From Salinicola acroporae (GTDB lineage: Bacteria > Pseudomonadota > Gammaproteobacteria > Pseudomonadales > Halomonadaceae), in NCBI RefSeq assembly GCF_003206615.1, contig NZ_PZJW01000006.1:62001-126000 (forward strand): 64,000 nucleotides of DNA. Direction: 5' to 3'. Made by a program: the position numbers and the translations under genes. Within the stretch, counting starts at the first letter, position 1, and every line of letters begins with the position of its first letter. This document shows, piece by piece, positions 8,873 to 18,874 of the stretch. The notes beneath the pieces were generated by a model. That model made no database searches. It was not told the origin of the DNA and worked only from the letters and a program-made list of their open reading frames with translations.

Positions 8873-10171
8873 TCAGTGCAATTTCATCTTCGGCCTGATG
8901 TAGCGGTTGAGGCCATCGACGATGACCGTCATGCCCGTCTTGAAGATGCCGTGAATCGCCATCTGGTGCATCCGGTAGAGGGAAGCGTAGAACAGTTTGG
9001 CCAGCCGGCCCTCGATGAACAGGCTGCGCGCCGAGGCGCCACGCATCAGGCTGCCGACCGCCTCGAAGTGGGCCAGCGAGATCAGCGAGCCTCGATCACG
9101 GTAGACGAACGGCTTGAGCGGCTTGCCGTCCATGGCGGCACGCAGATTGTGGTAGCAGTGGGTCGCCTGCTGGTGAGCCGCCTGGGCCCGGGGTGGCACG
9201 CGTTTGTCGCCGGGCTGCGGGCAGGAGGCGCAGTCACCGAAGGCGAAGATGCGCTCGTCGTCGAGGCTCTGCAAGGTCTCGTGGACCTTGACCTGGTGGT
9301 TGCGCTCGGTGGCGAGCCCCAGCTGCGACAGGAATTCCGGCGCGCGAATGCCGGCGGCCCAGACGCTGAGGTCCGTCTCCAGCGGCTCGCCGTCGGCGGT
9401 AATGAAACCATGGGCGTTGGCCTCGGTGACCCGGGTGTCGACATGGATCTTGACCCCGAGCCGCTCGAGCTCACCGTGTACCGCGCGGCTGATCCGCTCG
9501 GGCAGGGCTGGCAGGATGCGCGGTGCCGCCTCGATCAGGTGAACCTCGAGCTTGCCGCTGTCGAGCGCCGTGAACCCGTAGCTGTGCAGCATCCGGGAGG
9601 CACCGAAGAGTTCGGCGGCCAGCTCGACGCCGGTGGCGCCCGCGCCGACCAGGCCGACGGTCAGCTTGGGATGTGTCCGGCGCTCCGGATCGCTGTAGCG
9701 CAGAAAGGTGTTGAGCATGTTGCGGCGAAAACTCTCCGCCTGCTGCGGGCTATCGATGAAGTGGCAGTGCCTGGCCACACCGGGCGTGCCGAAATCGTTG
9801 GAGACGCTGCCGACGGATAGCACCAGGTAGTCATACTCGAGCTCACGGGCCGGCAGCACGACGGCGTCGTCCTGGTCGTGGATCGGCTCCAGCGTGAGGG
9901 TGCGGTTGTCACGATCGATGGCGCTCAGCGTACCCCGCTGGAAGCGGTAGCCGTGACTCTTGGAGTGGCCCTGGTAGGAGACCTCGTCGAGTCCGGAGTC
10001 GAGCGTACCGGTCGCGATCTCGTGCAGCAGCGGTTTCCAGATGTGAGTGGGGTTGCGGTCGACAAGGACGATGTCGGCGCGCTGGGACTTGCCGAGCTTG
10101 CGACCCAGGCGGGTTGCCAGCTCGAGTCCGCCCGCGCCGCCACCGACCACGACAATGCGTGGTGTGGTCAT
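8873..10171 (-). CDS. ndh: Type II NADH dehydrogenase (NDH-2)
   Basis: A 432-residue flavoprotein that passes electrons from NADH to quinone without pumping protons. It is a peripheral membrane protein on the cytoplasmic side. The FAD-binding GGGAGG lies at the N-terminus, a second Rossmann motif (GLVGAGATGVELA) binds NADH, and FAFGDCA contacts the flavin. The C-terminal amphipathic segment is usual for membrane contact. The ATG at 10171 follows a GGAG ribosome site and directly begins the FAD fold. Only 34 bases separate it from the dihydroxyacetone kinase gene, so ndh-dhaKL-ridA could be one transcript. Confidence 0.93.
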   Translation of the reverse strand: MTTPRIVVVGGGAGGLELATRLGRKLGKSQRADIVLVDRNPTHIWKPLLHEIATGTLDSGLDEVSYQGHSKSHGYRFQRGTLSAIDRDNRTLTLEPIHDQDDAVVLPARELEYDYLVLSVGSVSNDFGTPGVARHCHFIDSPQQAESFRRNMLNTFLRYSDPERRTHPKLTVGLVGAGATGVELAAELFGASRMLHSYGFTALDSGKLEVHLIEAAPRILPALPERISRAVHGELERLGVKIHVDTRVTEANAHGFITADGEPLETDLSVWAAGIRAPEFLSQLGLATERNHQVKVHETLQSLDDERIFAFGDCASCPQPGDKRVPPRAQAAHQQATHCYHNLRAAMDGKPLKPFVYRDRGSLISLAHFEAVGSLMRGASARSLFIEGRLAKLFYASLYRMHQMAIHGIFKTGMTVIVDGLNRYIRPKMKLH

Positions 10172-10491
10172 GGGAAAACTCCAATCGAAAAATCGGGAAA
10201 ATGAGAAGGGTACAGCCGGGGAAACCGGGATCGTCGGTCCGGGTGTCTCGAGGGGGGCTCGGGAAGGATGGCTGGTGAATGGCAGGCACACCGAGAGCCG
10301 AGTGATGACGACATCGGATTGCGAGACTGCACGTTCACGGAAATGAGCACCCGTCGATGCGACGAAAGATGTGCCCGAGGATACGCCGATCGTCGACACT
10401 TGGCATCCGTGGGTTGCGTAAACTTACGCCGTTTTGGGTAAGCTGCTGCGCGATGCGTCATCTTTTCAACCGTTCACTCGAGGATTCCCGC
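10172..10491. other. Divergent intergenic region between ndh and gph
   Basis: No supported gene. It must hold the promoters of ndh (leftward) and gph (rightward). The one notable element is a 14-base palindrome, GCGTAA-AC-TTACGC, at 10416-10429. TTGCGT at 10415-10420 could be a -35 for gph with GGTAAG 17 bases on as a poor -10, so the palindrome may be an operator. Confidence 0.4.
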
Positions 10492-11157
10492 ATGCACCCG
10501 TCGCTCCAGGACATCCGGTTGGTCGCCTTCGATCTCGACGGCACCTTGATCGATTCCGTGCCCGATCTGGCGGCGGCGGTGGACACGATGCTGAGCGAGC
10601 AGCGCCTGGCACCGGTGGGCGAGGCCAAGGTGCGCGACTGGGTGGGCAACGGCTCGTACAAGCTGGTAGAGCGGGCGTTGGCCAGCGTACTCGGCGAGGA
10701 GCCAGACCCGGCCCAGGTAATGGCGAGCCATGACGGCTTCCTGCGGGCGTATCACGCCGCATCCTGCGAGCGCACCCGGGTGTATCCGGGTGTCCGCGAG
10801 GCCCTCGAATCCCTCGAGATGAAAGGAATCATTGTCACGCTGGTCACCAACAAGCCCGCGGCGTTCATCGCCCCGATCCTCGACGCGCTGGGGCTGCGTC
10901 GCTATTTCCGCATGACGCTGGGCGGCGATTCGCTGGCGGAGAAGAAACCCCACCCCGCGCCACTGCTTCATCTGGCGGCGCAGTTCGGCGTCGCTCCCGC
11001 GCAGTGCCTGATGGTAGGGGATTCGCGTCACGACGTGGAAGCGGGAAGACGGGCCGGTTACCGCACGCTGGCGGTCCCGTACGGCTACAACCATGGCGAG
11101 CCGGTGACCTCGAGCCATCCGGATGGCGTGGTTGAATCGCTGGGGGAACTCGTTTAG
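10492..11157 (+). CDS. gph: Phosphoglycolate phosphatase
   Basis: A HAD-superfamily hydrolase of 221 residues. Motif I is DLDGTLIDS with nucleophile and acid Asp, motif II is the Thr in LVTNKP, motif III is KKPHPAP, and motif IV is GDSRHDV. A small alpha-helical cap follows motif I, as in Gph. It clears 2-phosphoglycolate formed during repair of oxidative DNA ends. The ATG at 10492 is preferred over an in-frame ATG at 10453 because it has a GAGG ribosome site and places motif I at the usual distance. It is followed by trpE, as in many gammaproteobacteria. Confidence 0.92.
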   Translation: MHPSLQDIRLVAFDLDGTLIDSVPDLAAAVDTMLSEQRLAPVGEAKVRDWVGNGSYKLVERALASVLGEEPDPAQVMASHDGFLRAYHAASCERTRVYPGVREALESLEMKGIIVTLVTNKPAAFIAPILDALGLRRYFRMTLGGDSLAEKKPHPAPLLHLAAQFGVAPAQCLMVGDSRHDVEAGRRAGYRTLAVPYGYNHGEPVTSSHPDGVVESLGELV

Positions 11158-11169
11158 GGTTTCCTGATC

Positions 11170-11192
11170 GGCGCCATGGCGGTTGTGGCGCC
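11170..11192 (+). terminator. Possible terminator after gph
   Basis: A 7-bp perfect stem (11170-11176 with 11186-11192, GGCGCCA/TGGCGCC) with a 9-base loop lies 12 bases after the gph stop, followed by GTTCTTG. The U-tract is weak, so it may only partly separate gph from trpE. Confidence 0.4.
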
Positions 11193-11284
11193 GTTCTTGC
11201 GCACCTCCCGATCTTTCCGTTTTCCCTCGACCGAGCTTTGACATGCGACCGGATATCCAACGCCTTTCCAGCCCCAGCGTGTTG

Positions 11285-11314
11285 ATGCGCCACGTGACGC
11301 GTTGGCGATGGTGA
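11285..11314 (+). CDS. Candidate trp leader peptide (MRHVTRWRW)
   Basis: A 9-codon reading frame ends in Arg-Trp-Arg-Trp-stop 59 bases before the trpE start. Two Trp codons out of nine directly before the stop, in front of the first tryptophan biosynthetic gene, is the pattern of a transcription attenuation leader. A TTGACA hexamer (11238-11243) lies upstream, but no good -10 was seen at the right distance. The ribosome site before the ATG is weak, and no clear terminator hairpin with a T-run was found between the leader stop and trpE. The call is therefore tentative. Confidence 0.4.
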   Translation: MRHVTRWRW

Positions 11315-11373
11315 TCGTCAGTCGAACCGTTTCGTTTGCCGATTGCTGATTCTCACTGCTGGAGCCCGGTCCC

Positions 11374-12873
11374 ATGATGACCCCCGATCGCTTTGCCGAG
11401 CTGGCGCAAGCCGGCTACAACCGTATTCCGGTCACTCGAGAGGTGCTGGCCGACCTGGATACGCCGCTGTCGACCTATCTCAAGCTGGCCGATGCGCCCT
11501 GGACCTTCCTGCTCGAATCGGTTCAGGGAGGGGAGAAGTGGGGGCGCTACTCGATCATCGGGTTGCCGAGTCGGGAGCGGATCGAGGTGCGGGGCCTGAC
11601 TGTCCGGCACATCGTCGATGGCAGAGAGGTCGGCGCCAGTCAGGTCGAGGACCCGTTGGCCTGGATCGAGCGGTTCCAGGCCAAGTTCAAGGTGCCTGAC
11701 CTGGACGACCAGCCACGATTCGATGGCGGCCTTGTGGGTTACTTCGGCTACGACACCATTCGCTATATCGAACCGAAACTGCGCACCGCGCTCGCCGCCG
11801 AGAAGCCCGATCCCATCGGCGTGCCGGACATCCTGCTGATGGTGTGCGACGAGCTGGTGGTCTTCGACAACCTCTCCGGTCGACTCCAGTTGTGGACTCA
11901 CGCCGACCCGGAGTCGCCCCACGCCTATGCCGACGCGGTCGAGCGGCTCGAGACCCTGGAACTGAAGCTGCGCAGCGCGACCTTCAACACCTTGAGTCCG
12001 GGTACCGGCCGCGCGGACGTCGCCGAGGATGACTTCCACGCCAGCTTCAGCGAACAGGGCTACAAGGACGCGGTGGCGACCATCAAGGAGTACGTGCTGG
12101 CCGGCGACGTCATGCAGTGCGTGCCGTCCCAGCGCATGTCGATTCCCTACCAGGCGCCACCGCTGGATCTCTATCGGGCGCTGCGCAGTCTCAATCCGTC
12201 GCCCTACATGTTCTTTCTGAATCTCGACGACCATCACGTGATCGGATCGTCCCCCGAGATTCTGACTCGGCTGGAGGGGGACGAAGTGACCGTTCGCCCG
12301 ATCGCCGGTACGCGTCCCCGCGGCGCCACGCCCGAGCAGGACAAGGCGCTGGAGGCGGAGCTGCTGGCCGATCCCAAGGAGATCGCCGAGCACTTGATGC
12401 TGATCGACCTGGGCCGTAACGATATCGGTCGCATCAGCGAAATCGGCACGGTCGAGCTCACCGACAAGATGGCGATCGAGCGTTATTCCCACGTCATGCA
12501 CATCGTCTCCAACGTCACCGGCAAGCTGCGCGAAGGCATGTCGGCGATGGACGTGCTGAGGGCCACCTTCCCGGCCGGCACGCTCTCCGGCGCGCCCAAG
12601 ATCCGGGCGATGGAAATCATCGACGAGCTTGAGCCGGTCAAGCGTGGCGTCTATTCCGGCGCCGTTGGCTATCTCTCCTGGCACGGCAACATGGACATGG
12701 CGATCGCGATCCGCACGGCGGTGTTGAAGGATGGCGAGCTGCACGTCCAGGCCGGCGGTGGCATCGTCGCCGATTCCAACCCCGACGACGAGTGGAACGA
12801 GACGCTCAACAAGCGCCGTGCGCTGTTCCGGGCCGTGGCGATGGCCGAGAAAGGGCTCGACAACCTCGAGTAA
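11374..12873 (+). CDS. trpE: Anthranilate synthase component I
   Basis: A 499-residue chorismate-using enzyme that makes anthranilate with ammonia from the TrpG amidotransferase, the first step of tryptophan synthesis. The C-terminal chorismate-binding domain is complete: [35 protein letters not shown], and [22 protein letters not shown]. The N-terminal LLES segment (residue ~48) matches the tryptophan feedback site. No trpG follows; the next gene is a membrane protein, so trpG lies elsewhere. It starts at an ATG 59 bases after the candidate leader peptide. Confidence 0.97.
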   Translation: MMTPDRFAELAQAGYNRIPVTREVLADLDTPLSTYLKLADAPWTFLLESVQGGEKWGRYSIIGLPSRERIEVRGLTVRHIVDGREVGASQVEDPLAWIERFQAKFKVPDLDDQPRFDGGLVGYFGYDTIRYIEPKLRTALAAEKPDPIGVPDILLMVCDELVVFDNLSGRLQLWTHADPESPHAYADAVERLETLELKLRSATFNTLSPGTGRADVAEDDFHASFSEQGYKDAVATIKEYVLAGDVMQCVPSQRMSIPYQAPPLDLYRALRSLNPSPYMFFLNLDDHHVIGSSPEILTRLEGDEVTVRPIAGTRPRGATPEQDKALEAELLADPKEIAEHLMLIDLGRNDIGRISEIGTVELTDKMAIERYSHVMHIVSNVTGKLREGMSAMDVLRATFPAGTLSGAPKIRAMEIIDELEPVKRGVYSGAVGYLSWHGNMDMAIAIRTAVLKDGELHVQAGGGIVADSNPDDEWNETLNKRRALFRAVAMAEKGLDNLE

Positions 12874-12949
12874 GCGGCCGCGGGAGGGAGCTTCGATCTT
12901 TCCCGCGCTTGTCATCGATTCTTCATCGGAACCCGATTAGATTGGGAGC

Positions 12950-13645
12950 ATGCGACGCGCTCCCCTCGATTCCCCTCGATTTCATGTCGGTTCGTCACCA
13001 CGCCCCGGCCGTCGCTGGTGGCTCCGGGTGTCGGCGCTATTCGGATTCGTCACGCTGACCGCAGGCTTCGTGGCCTGGGCTGGGCTGTCACTCGAGTCGC
13101 TGGAAACGCTGCATCCACTGCCGCTGCTGGCGGCGATGATACTGCTGCCGGCGCTGGGCCTGCCGATGACGCCGTTCTACGTCATCGCCGGACTGCGGTT
13201 CGGCATTCCCGGCGGGCTGGCGTTTTCCGCCATCGCCACGCTGCTCAATCTCCTGCTCTGCTACGCCATTGCCCATGGCCGCCTGCGGCCGACTCTGAGT
13301 CGTGCCATCGAACGGCGCTTCCCGGCACTGGCGGGTCTCGATCAGGCCCGGGGCGATGCCTGGCGAGTCACCTTCCTGATCAAGCTGGTGCCTGGGGTGC
13401 CGATGTTCATCAAGCATTACGCCCTGGGGATTGCCGGCGTTCCCCGATCGATCTACCTGACGGTGGCATTGATGACGACCGGACCATATGCCGTGGCGTT
13501 CGTGGTACTGGGTAAGTCGGCACTGGAGGGCAATATCGGCCAGATACTCGTCGCGATGGCGCTAGTGGCGCTGGCCGTCGTGACACTGAAGATGGCGGTA
13601 GGCTATCGGGAGCGGCGCAGAGCCTCGCGGCCGGCAGGGTCCTGA
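12950..13645 (+). CDS. TVP38/TMEM64 family membrane protein (VTT domain)
   Basis: A 231-residue inner-membrane protein with about five hydrophobic segments and the VTT (DedA-like) signature: GLPMTPFYVIAGLRFG in the first half and FLIKLVPGVPMFIKHYALGIAGVP in the second, with the paired proline-containing re-entrant loops. DedA/VTT proteins are thought to move or scramble lipids and affect membrane homeostasis; the substrate here is unknown. GGGAG is only one base from the ATG at 12950, unusually close, so the true start could be a little downstream. Confidence 0.85.
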   Translation: MRRAPLDSPRFHVGSSPRPGRRWWLRVSALFGFVTLTAGFVAWAGLSLESLETLHPLPLLAAMILLPALGLPMTPFYVIAGLRFGIPGGLAFSAIATLLNLLLCYAIAHGRLRPTLSRAIERRFPALAGLDQARGDAWRVTFLIKLVPGVPMFIKHYALGIAGVPRSIYLTVALMTTGPYAVAFVVLGKSALEGNIGQILVAMALVALAVVTLKMAVGYRERRRASRPAGS

Positions 13646-13679
13646 CCGGGCCGGACAGAAGCGGAATGAAACCCTTGGT

Positions 13680-13710
13680 GCCGCGATCCACGATGGATCG
13701 CGGCGTTTTT
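13680..13710 (+). terminator. Intrinsic terminator after the TVP38 gene
   Basis: An 11-bp perfect stem (13680-13690 with 13694-13704), a 3-base loop and a TTTTT tail. It lies between convergent genes. The opposite strand lacks a T-run, so it mainly serves the rightward gene. Confidence 0.85.
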
Positions 13711-13721
13711 CCATCGGGGCG

Positions 13722-14639
13722 TCAGGCGACCCGACCCAGCAACAGGAACTCGATCAGCGCCTTCTGGGCATGGAGTCGGTTGCCGGCTTCCTGCCACACC
13801 ACGGCGCGTGGGTCGTCGAGCAAGGTGGTGCTGATCTCCTCGCCGCGATGCGCCGGCAGGCAGTGCAGGAAGATCGCCTCCTCGGTGGCCTGATCCAGCA
13901 ACGCTTCGGTGACCTGAAAGCCGGCGAAGTCCCGCTCGCGCTTGGCCTGTTCTTCCTCCTGACCCATGGAGGCCCAGACATCGGTCGTGATCAGGTCGGC
14001 ACCGCTGATGGCCTGGCGTGGGTCGCGCAGGATCGTGACCCGGTCGCCGGCGGCCGCGACGATATCCTCGCGCGGCTCGTAGCCCTCGGGACAGCAGATG
14101 CGCAGCTGGAAATCGAACTGCCGTGCGGCGTTGATCCAGGAGTGACACATGTTGTTGCCGTCACCGATCCACACCGCCGTCTTGCCCTTGACCGGCCCAC
14201 GGCACTCGGTCCAGGTCATGACGTCGGCCAGCAGCTGGCAGGGGTGATAATCGTCGGTCAGGGCGTTGATCACCGGCACGGCGCTGGCGGCGGCAAACGC
14301 CTCGAGGCCGGCATGGGAGAAAGTCCGGATCATCACCGCATCGACCATTTCCGACAGTACCCGCGCGGTATCCGCGATCGGCTCCCCGCGGCCGAGCTGG
14401 GTATCCCGCGATGACAGGAACAGCGCATGGCCGCCGAACTGCGCCATGGCGGTTTCGAACGAGACCCGGGTTCGCGTCGAGGACTTCTCGAAGATCATCG
14501 CCAGGGTACGATTGCTGAACGGCGTGTAGACGGGGCCGTTGGTCTTCAGCCGGTTCTTGATCGTGATCCCGCGCTGGATCAGGTAATCGAGCTCTTCGGC
14601 GGAAAGATCCAGAAGGGTCAGAAAGTGGCGTGCGCTCAT
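13722..14639 (-). CDS. argF: Ornithine carbamoyltransferase, anabolic
   Basis: Joins ornithine and carbamoyl phosphate to citrulline in arginine synthesis; cytosolic trimer. The 305 residues hold the carbamoyl-phosphate motif [11 protein letters not shown], the GRGEP/SDTARVLS region, and the ornithine-side motifs DVWASMGQE and [11 protein letters not shown]. The ATG at 14639 is chosen because the family fold begins there ([13 protein letters not shown]) after an AGGA site; the frame is open some 80 codons further upstream but reads like non-coding sequence. argG lies about 2 kb away and provides the next step. A hairpin with a T-run on the same strand lies upstream and may be an attenuator. 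Confidence 0.95.
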   Translation of the reverse strand: MSARHFLTLLDLSAEELDYLIQRGITIKNRLKTNGPVYTPFSNRTLAMIFEKSSTRTRVSFETAMAQFGGHALFLSSRDTQLGRGEPIADTARVLSEMVDAVMIRTFSHAGLEAFAAASAVPVINALTDDYHPCQLLADVMTWTECRGPVKGKTAVWIGDGNNMCHSWINAARQFDFQLRICCPEGYEPREDIVAAAGDRVTILRDPRQAISGADLITTDVWASMGQEEEQAKRERDFAGFQVTEALLDQATEEAIFLHCLPAHRGEEISTTLLDDPRAVVWQEAGNRLHAQKALIEFLLLGRVA

Positions 14640-15055
14640 GGGCGGATTCCTGTCGTGTCTTGACGTTGAGACATGGGCTTCAAGGCATGCGGCATCATCC
14701 CGGCGCGCCGCACTGAAAACTCGATCGGTGGCTATGCCCGCCATGGCGACTGCCACCAGAAAAAGAAAAAAGCGCCGCGGGCGAAGCGCCCGGTGGGGCG
14801 TTTCGCTAGACGGCGCCAGGATCGCTGCGATGGGGAACCGCGCCCTGAGCGGGCGTCGGCGGCCAGCGTCGATCCGTGCGAAAGCCAATCATCCTAACCA
14901 GACCCCGTGAGCGGCGCAACGCCGCGGGTTGCCTTCACGGGTCGGCGGGGGTGTTTTCGGCCGGTGTCATCAGTAGAATGGTCTCACGGTCTTTTATATT
15001 CGCGCACACGCGAAGGGTGGGCCAGCGGCTCTCTCTTCCCGCTACAGGACGTCTC
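14640..15055. other. Divergent region between argF and grxD, with possible leader elements
   Basis: No conserved gene. It contains a leftward hairpin with T-run (14766-14800) preceded on the same strand by a 28-codon frame (14892 down to 14806) that begins M-I-G-F-R-T-D-R-R and stops just before the hairpin. For the rightward gene, TATATT at 14995-15000 could be a -10 but no good -35 was seen. Confidence 0.4.
14766..14800 (-). terminator. Leftward hairpin with T-run upstream of argF (possible attenuator)
   Basis: On the minus strand a GC-rich stem (core CGGGCG 14778-14783 with CGCCCG 14787-14792, extended imperfectly) is followed by six Ts (14771-14766). No leftward gene ends here; the next gene in this direction is argF, 127 bases on. 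It therefore looks like a terminator inside the argF leader. Confidence 0.45.
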
Positions 15056-15400
15056 ATGAGCGATACCATCGAAGCGATCAAGCAGCAGATCAGTGACAAC
15101 GCCATCCTGCTCTACATGAAGGGGTCTCCCCAACTGCCCCAGTGCGGCTTCTCGGCCCAGGCGGTCCAGGCATTGATGGCATGCGGCGAGAAGTTCGCCT
15201 TCGTCAACATCCTCGACAATCCGGACATTCGGTCGGAACTGCCCAAGTACGCGAGCTGGCCGACGTTTCCCCAGCTTTGGATCGACGGTGAGCTGGTAGG
15301 CGGCTGCGACATCATCGTCGAGATGTACCAGAACGGCGAACTGGAGCCCATGGTCAAGGCCGCTGCGGCCAAGGCTGCCGAGGCCTCCAGCGACAGCTGA
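15056..15400 (+). CDS. grxD: Monothiol glutaredoxin (Grx4 type)
   Basis: A 114-residue CGFS-type glutaredoxin (C30-G-F-S33), with the glutathione-binding WPTFPQLWIDGELVGGCDI region. Such proteins hold a bridging [2Fe-2S] cluster with glutathione and deliver or sense Fe-S clusters, often with BolA. The ATG at 15056 gives the standard family length. It stands alone and is closed by a strong hairpin shared with rnt on the other strand. Confidence 0.96.
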   Translation: MSDTIEAIKQQISDNAILLYMKGSPQLPQCGFSAQAVQALMACGEKFAFVNILDNPDIRSELPKYASWPTFPQLWIDGELVGGCDIIVEMYQNGELEPMVKAAAAKAAEASSDS

Positions 15401-15429
15401 TTCGTCACGTCGCCGATTGTCGTTGCCAT

Positions 15430-15466
15430 GAAAGGCGCCCGTCCCAGGACGGGCGCCTTTCGTTTC
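15430..15466. terminator. Bidirectional terminator between grxD and rnt
   Basis: A 15-base inverted repeat (15430-15444 with 15447-15461) rich in GC, with AAA/TTT at the ends. It lies between the stops of convergent grxD and rnt and can serve both. Confidence 0.8.
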
Positions 15467-15471
15467 AGCGG

Positions 15472-16137
15472 TCAGACATCGTCGAGACCCTGCTCCTTCA
15501 TCGCCAGATTCCAGCCGCCCAGATCCTTGAAGCGGTTGACGATGGCGCAGAATAGCTCCGCCGTGCGTTCGGTATCGTAGCTCGCCGAGTGGGCCGAGGA
15601 GTTGTCGAATTCGATACCGGCTGCCTGACAGGCCCGCGCCAGGACCGTCTGGCCGTAGGCCAGGGCCGACAGCGACGCGGTGTCGAAGCTGGAGAAGGGG
15701 TGAAAGGGGTTGCGCTTGATATTGCAGCGATTGACGGCGGCGTTGAGAAACCCCTGATCGAATGAGGCGTTGTGGCCGACGAGGATGGCCCTGGAGCAGT
15801 CGTGGGACTTGATGGTCTTGCGAATCGGCTTGAAGAGTCCGTCCAGCGCCTCACGCTCGCTGACGGCGATCTGCTTGCGGAAGGCGCTGGAGAGGTCGAT
15901 GCCGGTGAAATCCAGGGCGGACTGTTCGACGTTGGCCCCCTCGAAAGGCTCGACGTGGAAGGCGATGGTATCCAGTGGCAGCAGGTTACCCTGGTCGTCC
16001 ATCGTCAGCGGCACGGCGGCGATTTCCAGGATCGCATCCGTTGCCGAATTGAACCCGCCGGTTTCGACGTCTACCACGACCGGGAGATATCCGCGAAAAC
16101 GCTGCGCCATCAGCTCTTTCGTGCTGGCGTCCGACAT
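15472..16137 (-). CDS. rnt: Ribonuclease T
   Basis: A 221-residue DEDD-family 3'-5' exonuclease that trims the 3' ends of tRNA and other stable RNAs. ExoI is [10 protein letters not shown] (D23, E25), ExoII is in [12 protein letters not shown], and ExoIII is [14 protein letters not shown], the DEDDh arrangement. Basic patches characteristic of RNase T (KRNPFHPF) are present. In many gammaproteobacteria rnt lies beside the CGFS glutaredoxin gene, as here in convergent orientation. Confidence 0.96.
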   Translation of the reverse strand: MSDASTKELMAQRFRGYLPVVVDVETGGFNSATDAILEIAAVPLTMDDQGNLLPLDTIAFHVEPFEGANVEQSALDFTGIDLSSAFRKQIAVSEREALDGLFKPIRKTIKSHDCSRAILVGHNASFDQGFLNAAVNRCNIKRNPFHPFSSFDTASLSALAYGQTVLARACQAAGIEFDNSSAHSASYDTERTAELFCAIVNRFKDLGGWNLAMKEQGLDDV

Positions 16138-16269
16138 GCAATGACTCCCATTCCCTTGGTGTGGTAGTGGTAATGTGTAGAGGAAACCGTGGTCCTGAAA
16201 CCGCGTAGAGTCTAGCAGTTTCGGTCATTGGCGTCCCGTCGCTCGGTGTTCGTGGCGGGCCGGGAGCGT

Positions 16270-16275
16270 TATAAT
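16270..16275 (+). promoter_or_regulatory. Probable -10 of the argG promoter
   Basis: A perfect TATAAT lies 85 bases upstream of the argG ATG. The matching -35 (about 16247-16252, TGTTCG) is poor, so an activator or another sigma contact may be needed. Confidence 0.4.
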
Positions 16276-16360
16276 TTCGGACCGCATCGTTCGCCGATTG
16301 CCGCACGTCAACGAACCACATACCTTGCTCATCAATTCAAACTTGCTAAGGAGCTGTCGC

Positions 16361-17581
<1,221 letters not shown>

Positions 17582-17642
17582 CGCTCGACCCAACCCTCGA
17601 TGCCGATATCTGCGATGTCGGCATCCGAATCGGGAGCAACGT

Positions 17643-17948
17643 ATGTTGAAGAAACTGTTCTCCGGGCTGCTGGGCGGTGGCGACGCCAGATCCGCCACGC
17701 CCAAGCAAGAGCGCGAGCCGGTCGAGTACAAGGGGTTTCTGATCGTGCCCGAGCCGCAGGATGCCGGTGGCCAGTATCGGGTCAGCGGATGGATTCGCAA
17801 ACCGGTCGAAGGCGGCGAGACCCTGGAGCGACGCTTCGAGCGTTCGGACGTGGTACCGGGCGAAGATGGTTGCGTGGAACTGACCGTCGCCAAGAGTCAG
17901 CGCTATATCGATGACATCGGTGACGAGATGTTCGAGCAGCAGCACTGA
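17643..17948 (+). CDS. HlyU family protein
   Basis: A 101-residue protein of the HlyU/DUF1820-like group (EYKGFLIVPEPQ...YRVSGWIRK...ERRFERSD). This is not the ArsR-type HlyU of Vibrio; the family name comes from domain databases, and its molecular role is not established. An N-terminal hydrophobic/basic stretch (MLKKLFSGLLGGG) is followed by a beta-rich core. It is probably co-transcribed with argG. Confidence 0.75.
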   Translation: MLKKLFSGLLGGGDARSATPKQEREPVEYKGFLIVPEPQDAGGQYRVSGWIRKPVEGGETLERRFERSDVVPGEDGCVELTVAKSQRYIDDIGDEMFEQQH

Positions 17949-17969
17949 AGACCATCGATCGATCTCGAT

Positions 17970-17994
17970 AACGGCGCCTGCAGGGCGCCGTTTT
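17970..17994 (+). terminator. Intrinsic terminator after the argG-hlyU unit
   Basis: A 9-bp stem (17970-17978 with 17984-17992), a 5-base loop and a TTTT tail, 21 bases after the stop. Confidence 0.85.
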
Positions 17995-18103
17995 CGTCAG
18001 TGGCGGCTTCAACGATAACTTCCTATGGTTAAGAGCGTTCCCGGAGGCCGCTGAAAACCTTGGCGGCCGGGGGAGTCGAAGAAACCGGCAAGGAAGCGTT
18101 GAC

Positions 18104-18766
18104 ATGATCACTGTTCACCATCTCGAAAATTCCCGGTCGCAGCGTATCCTGTGGCTGCTGGAAGAGCTGGGTGTCGAGTACGAGGTTCGAACCTATCGAC
18201 GCGATCCCAAGACCATGCTGGCGCCCGCGGAGCTGAAGCGGATCCATCCGCTCGGCAAGTCACCGATCATCACCGATGACGCCTATACCGTCGCCGAATC
18301 CGGCGCGATCATCGAATATCTCGTCTCCCGCTATGACGGTGACGCGCTGGTGCCGGAGGCCGATACGCCGGAGCGGCTGCGTTACACCTACTGGCTACAT
18401 TACGCCGAAGGCTCGGCGATGCCGCTGCTGGTGATGAAGCTGGTTTTCTCGAAACTGGGCAAGCCCCCCGTGCCCGCGGTCATTCGGCCCATCGGCAGGC
18501 TGCTGGCCAACGGGGTCCGCCAGAAGTTCCTCGATCCCCAACTCGAGATGCATCTCGATTACTGGGAGAGTGAGCTGCGTCAGCACCCGTGGTTCGCAGG
18601 GGACGAATTTAGCGCGGCCGACATTCAGATGAGCTTTCCGTTGCTGGCGGCCGAAAGTCGTGCCGATCTCTCCGAACGTCCTAATATCAAAAAAGTGCTG
18701 AAGAACATGCGCGAACGCCCGGCCTATCAGCGAGCGGTCGAGAGAGGCGGCGAGTTTCGATTGTGA
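18104..18766 (+). CDS. Glutathione S-transferase family protein
   Basis: A 220-residue two-domain GST. The thioredoxin-like N-terminal half runs to about residue 80, with HHLENSRSQRILWLLEEL and the cis-proline/glutathione segment GKSPIITD...AESGAIIEYL. The helical C-terminal half contains WFAGDEFSAADIQMSFPL. The N-terminal catalytic Ser (ENSRSQ) suggests a bacterial Ser-type or theta/beta-like GST. The substrate is unknown. No partner operon gene is evident; the next gene starts about 100 bases on. Confidence 0.92.
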   Translation: MITVHHLENSRSQRILWLLEELGVEYEVRTYRRDPKTMLAPAELKRIHPLGKSPIITDDAYTVAESGAIIEYLVSRYDGDALVPEADTPERLRYTYWLHYAEGSAMPLLVMKLVFSKLGKPPVPAVIRPIGRLLANGVRQKFLDPQLEMHLDYWESELRQHPWFAGDEFSAADIQMSFPLLAAESRADLSERPNIKKVLKNMRERPAYQRAVERGGEFRL

Positions 18767-18874
18767 GACCCTTCGGTTCCCTGTTGGGTGGGGCGGGAGG
18801 ATCGGCTCGGTACTTTTCGCGCGAATCGACGGTCCTGTCCGCCGTTCGTGCATTGCCATGGGTGAGGAGTGTCT

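Noticed and set aside
10416-10429. Palindrome GCGTAA-AC-TTACGC as a terminator
   Set aside because: It lies upstream of gph, has no T-run and sits where a promoter is expected, so an operator is more likely.
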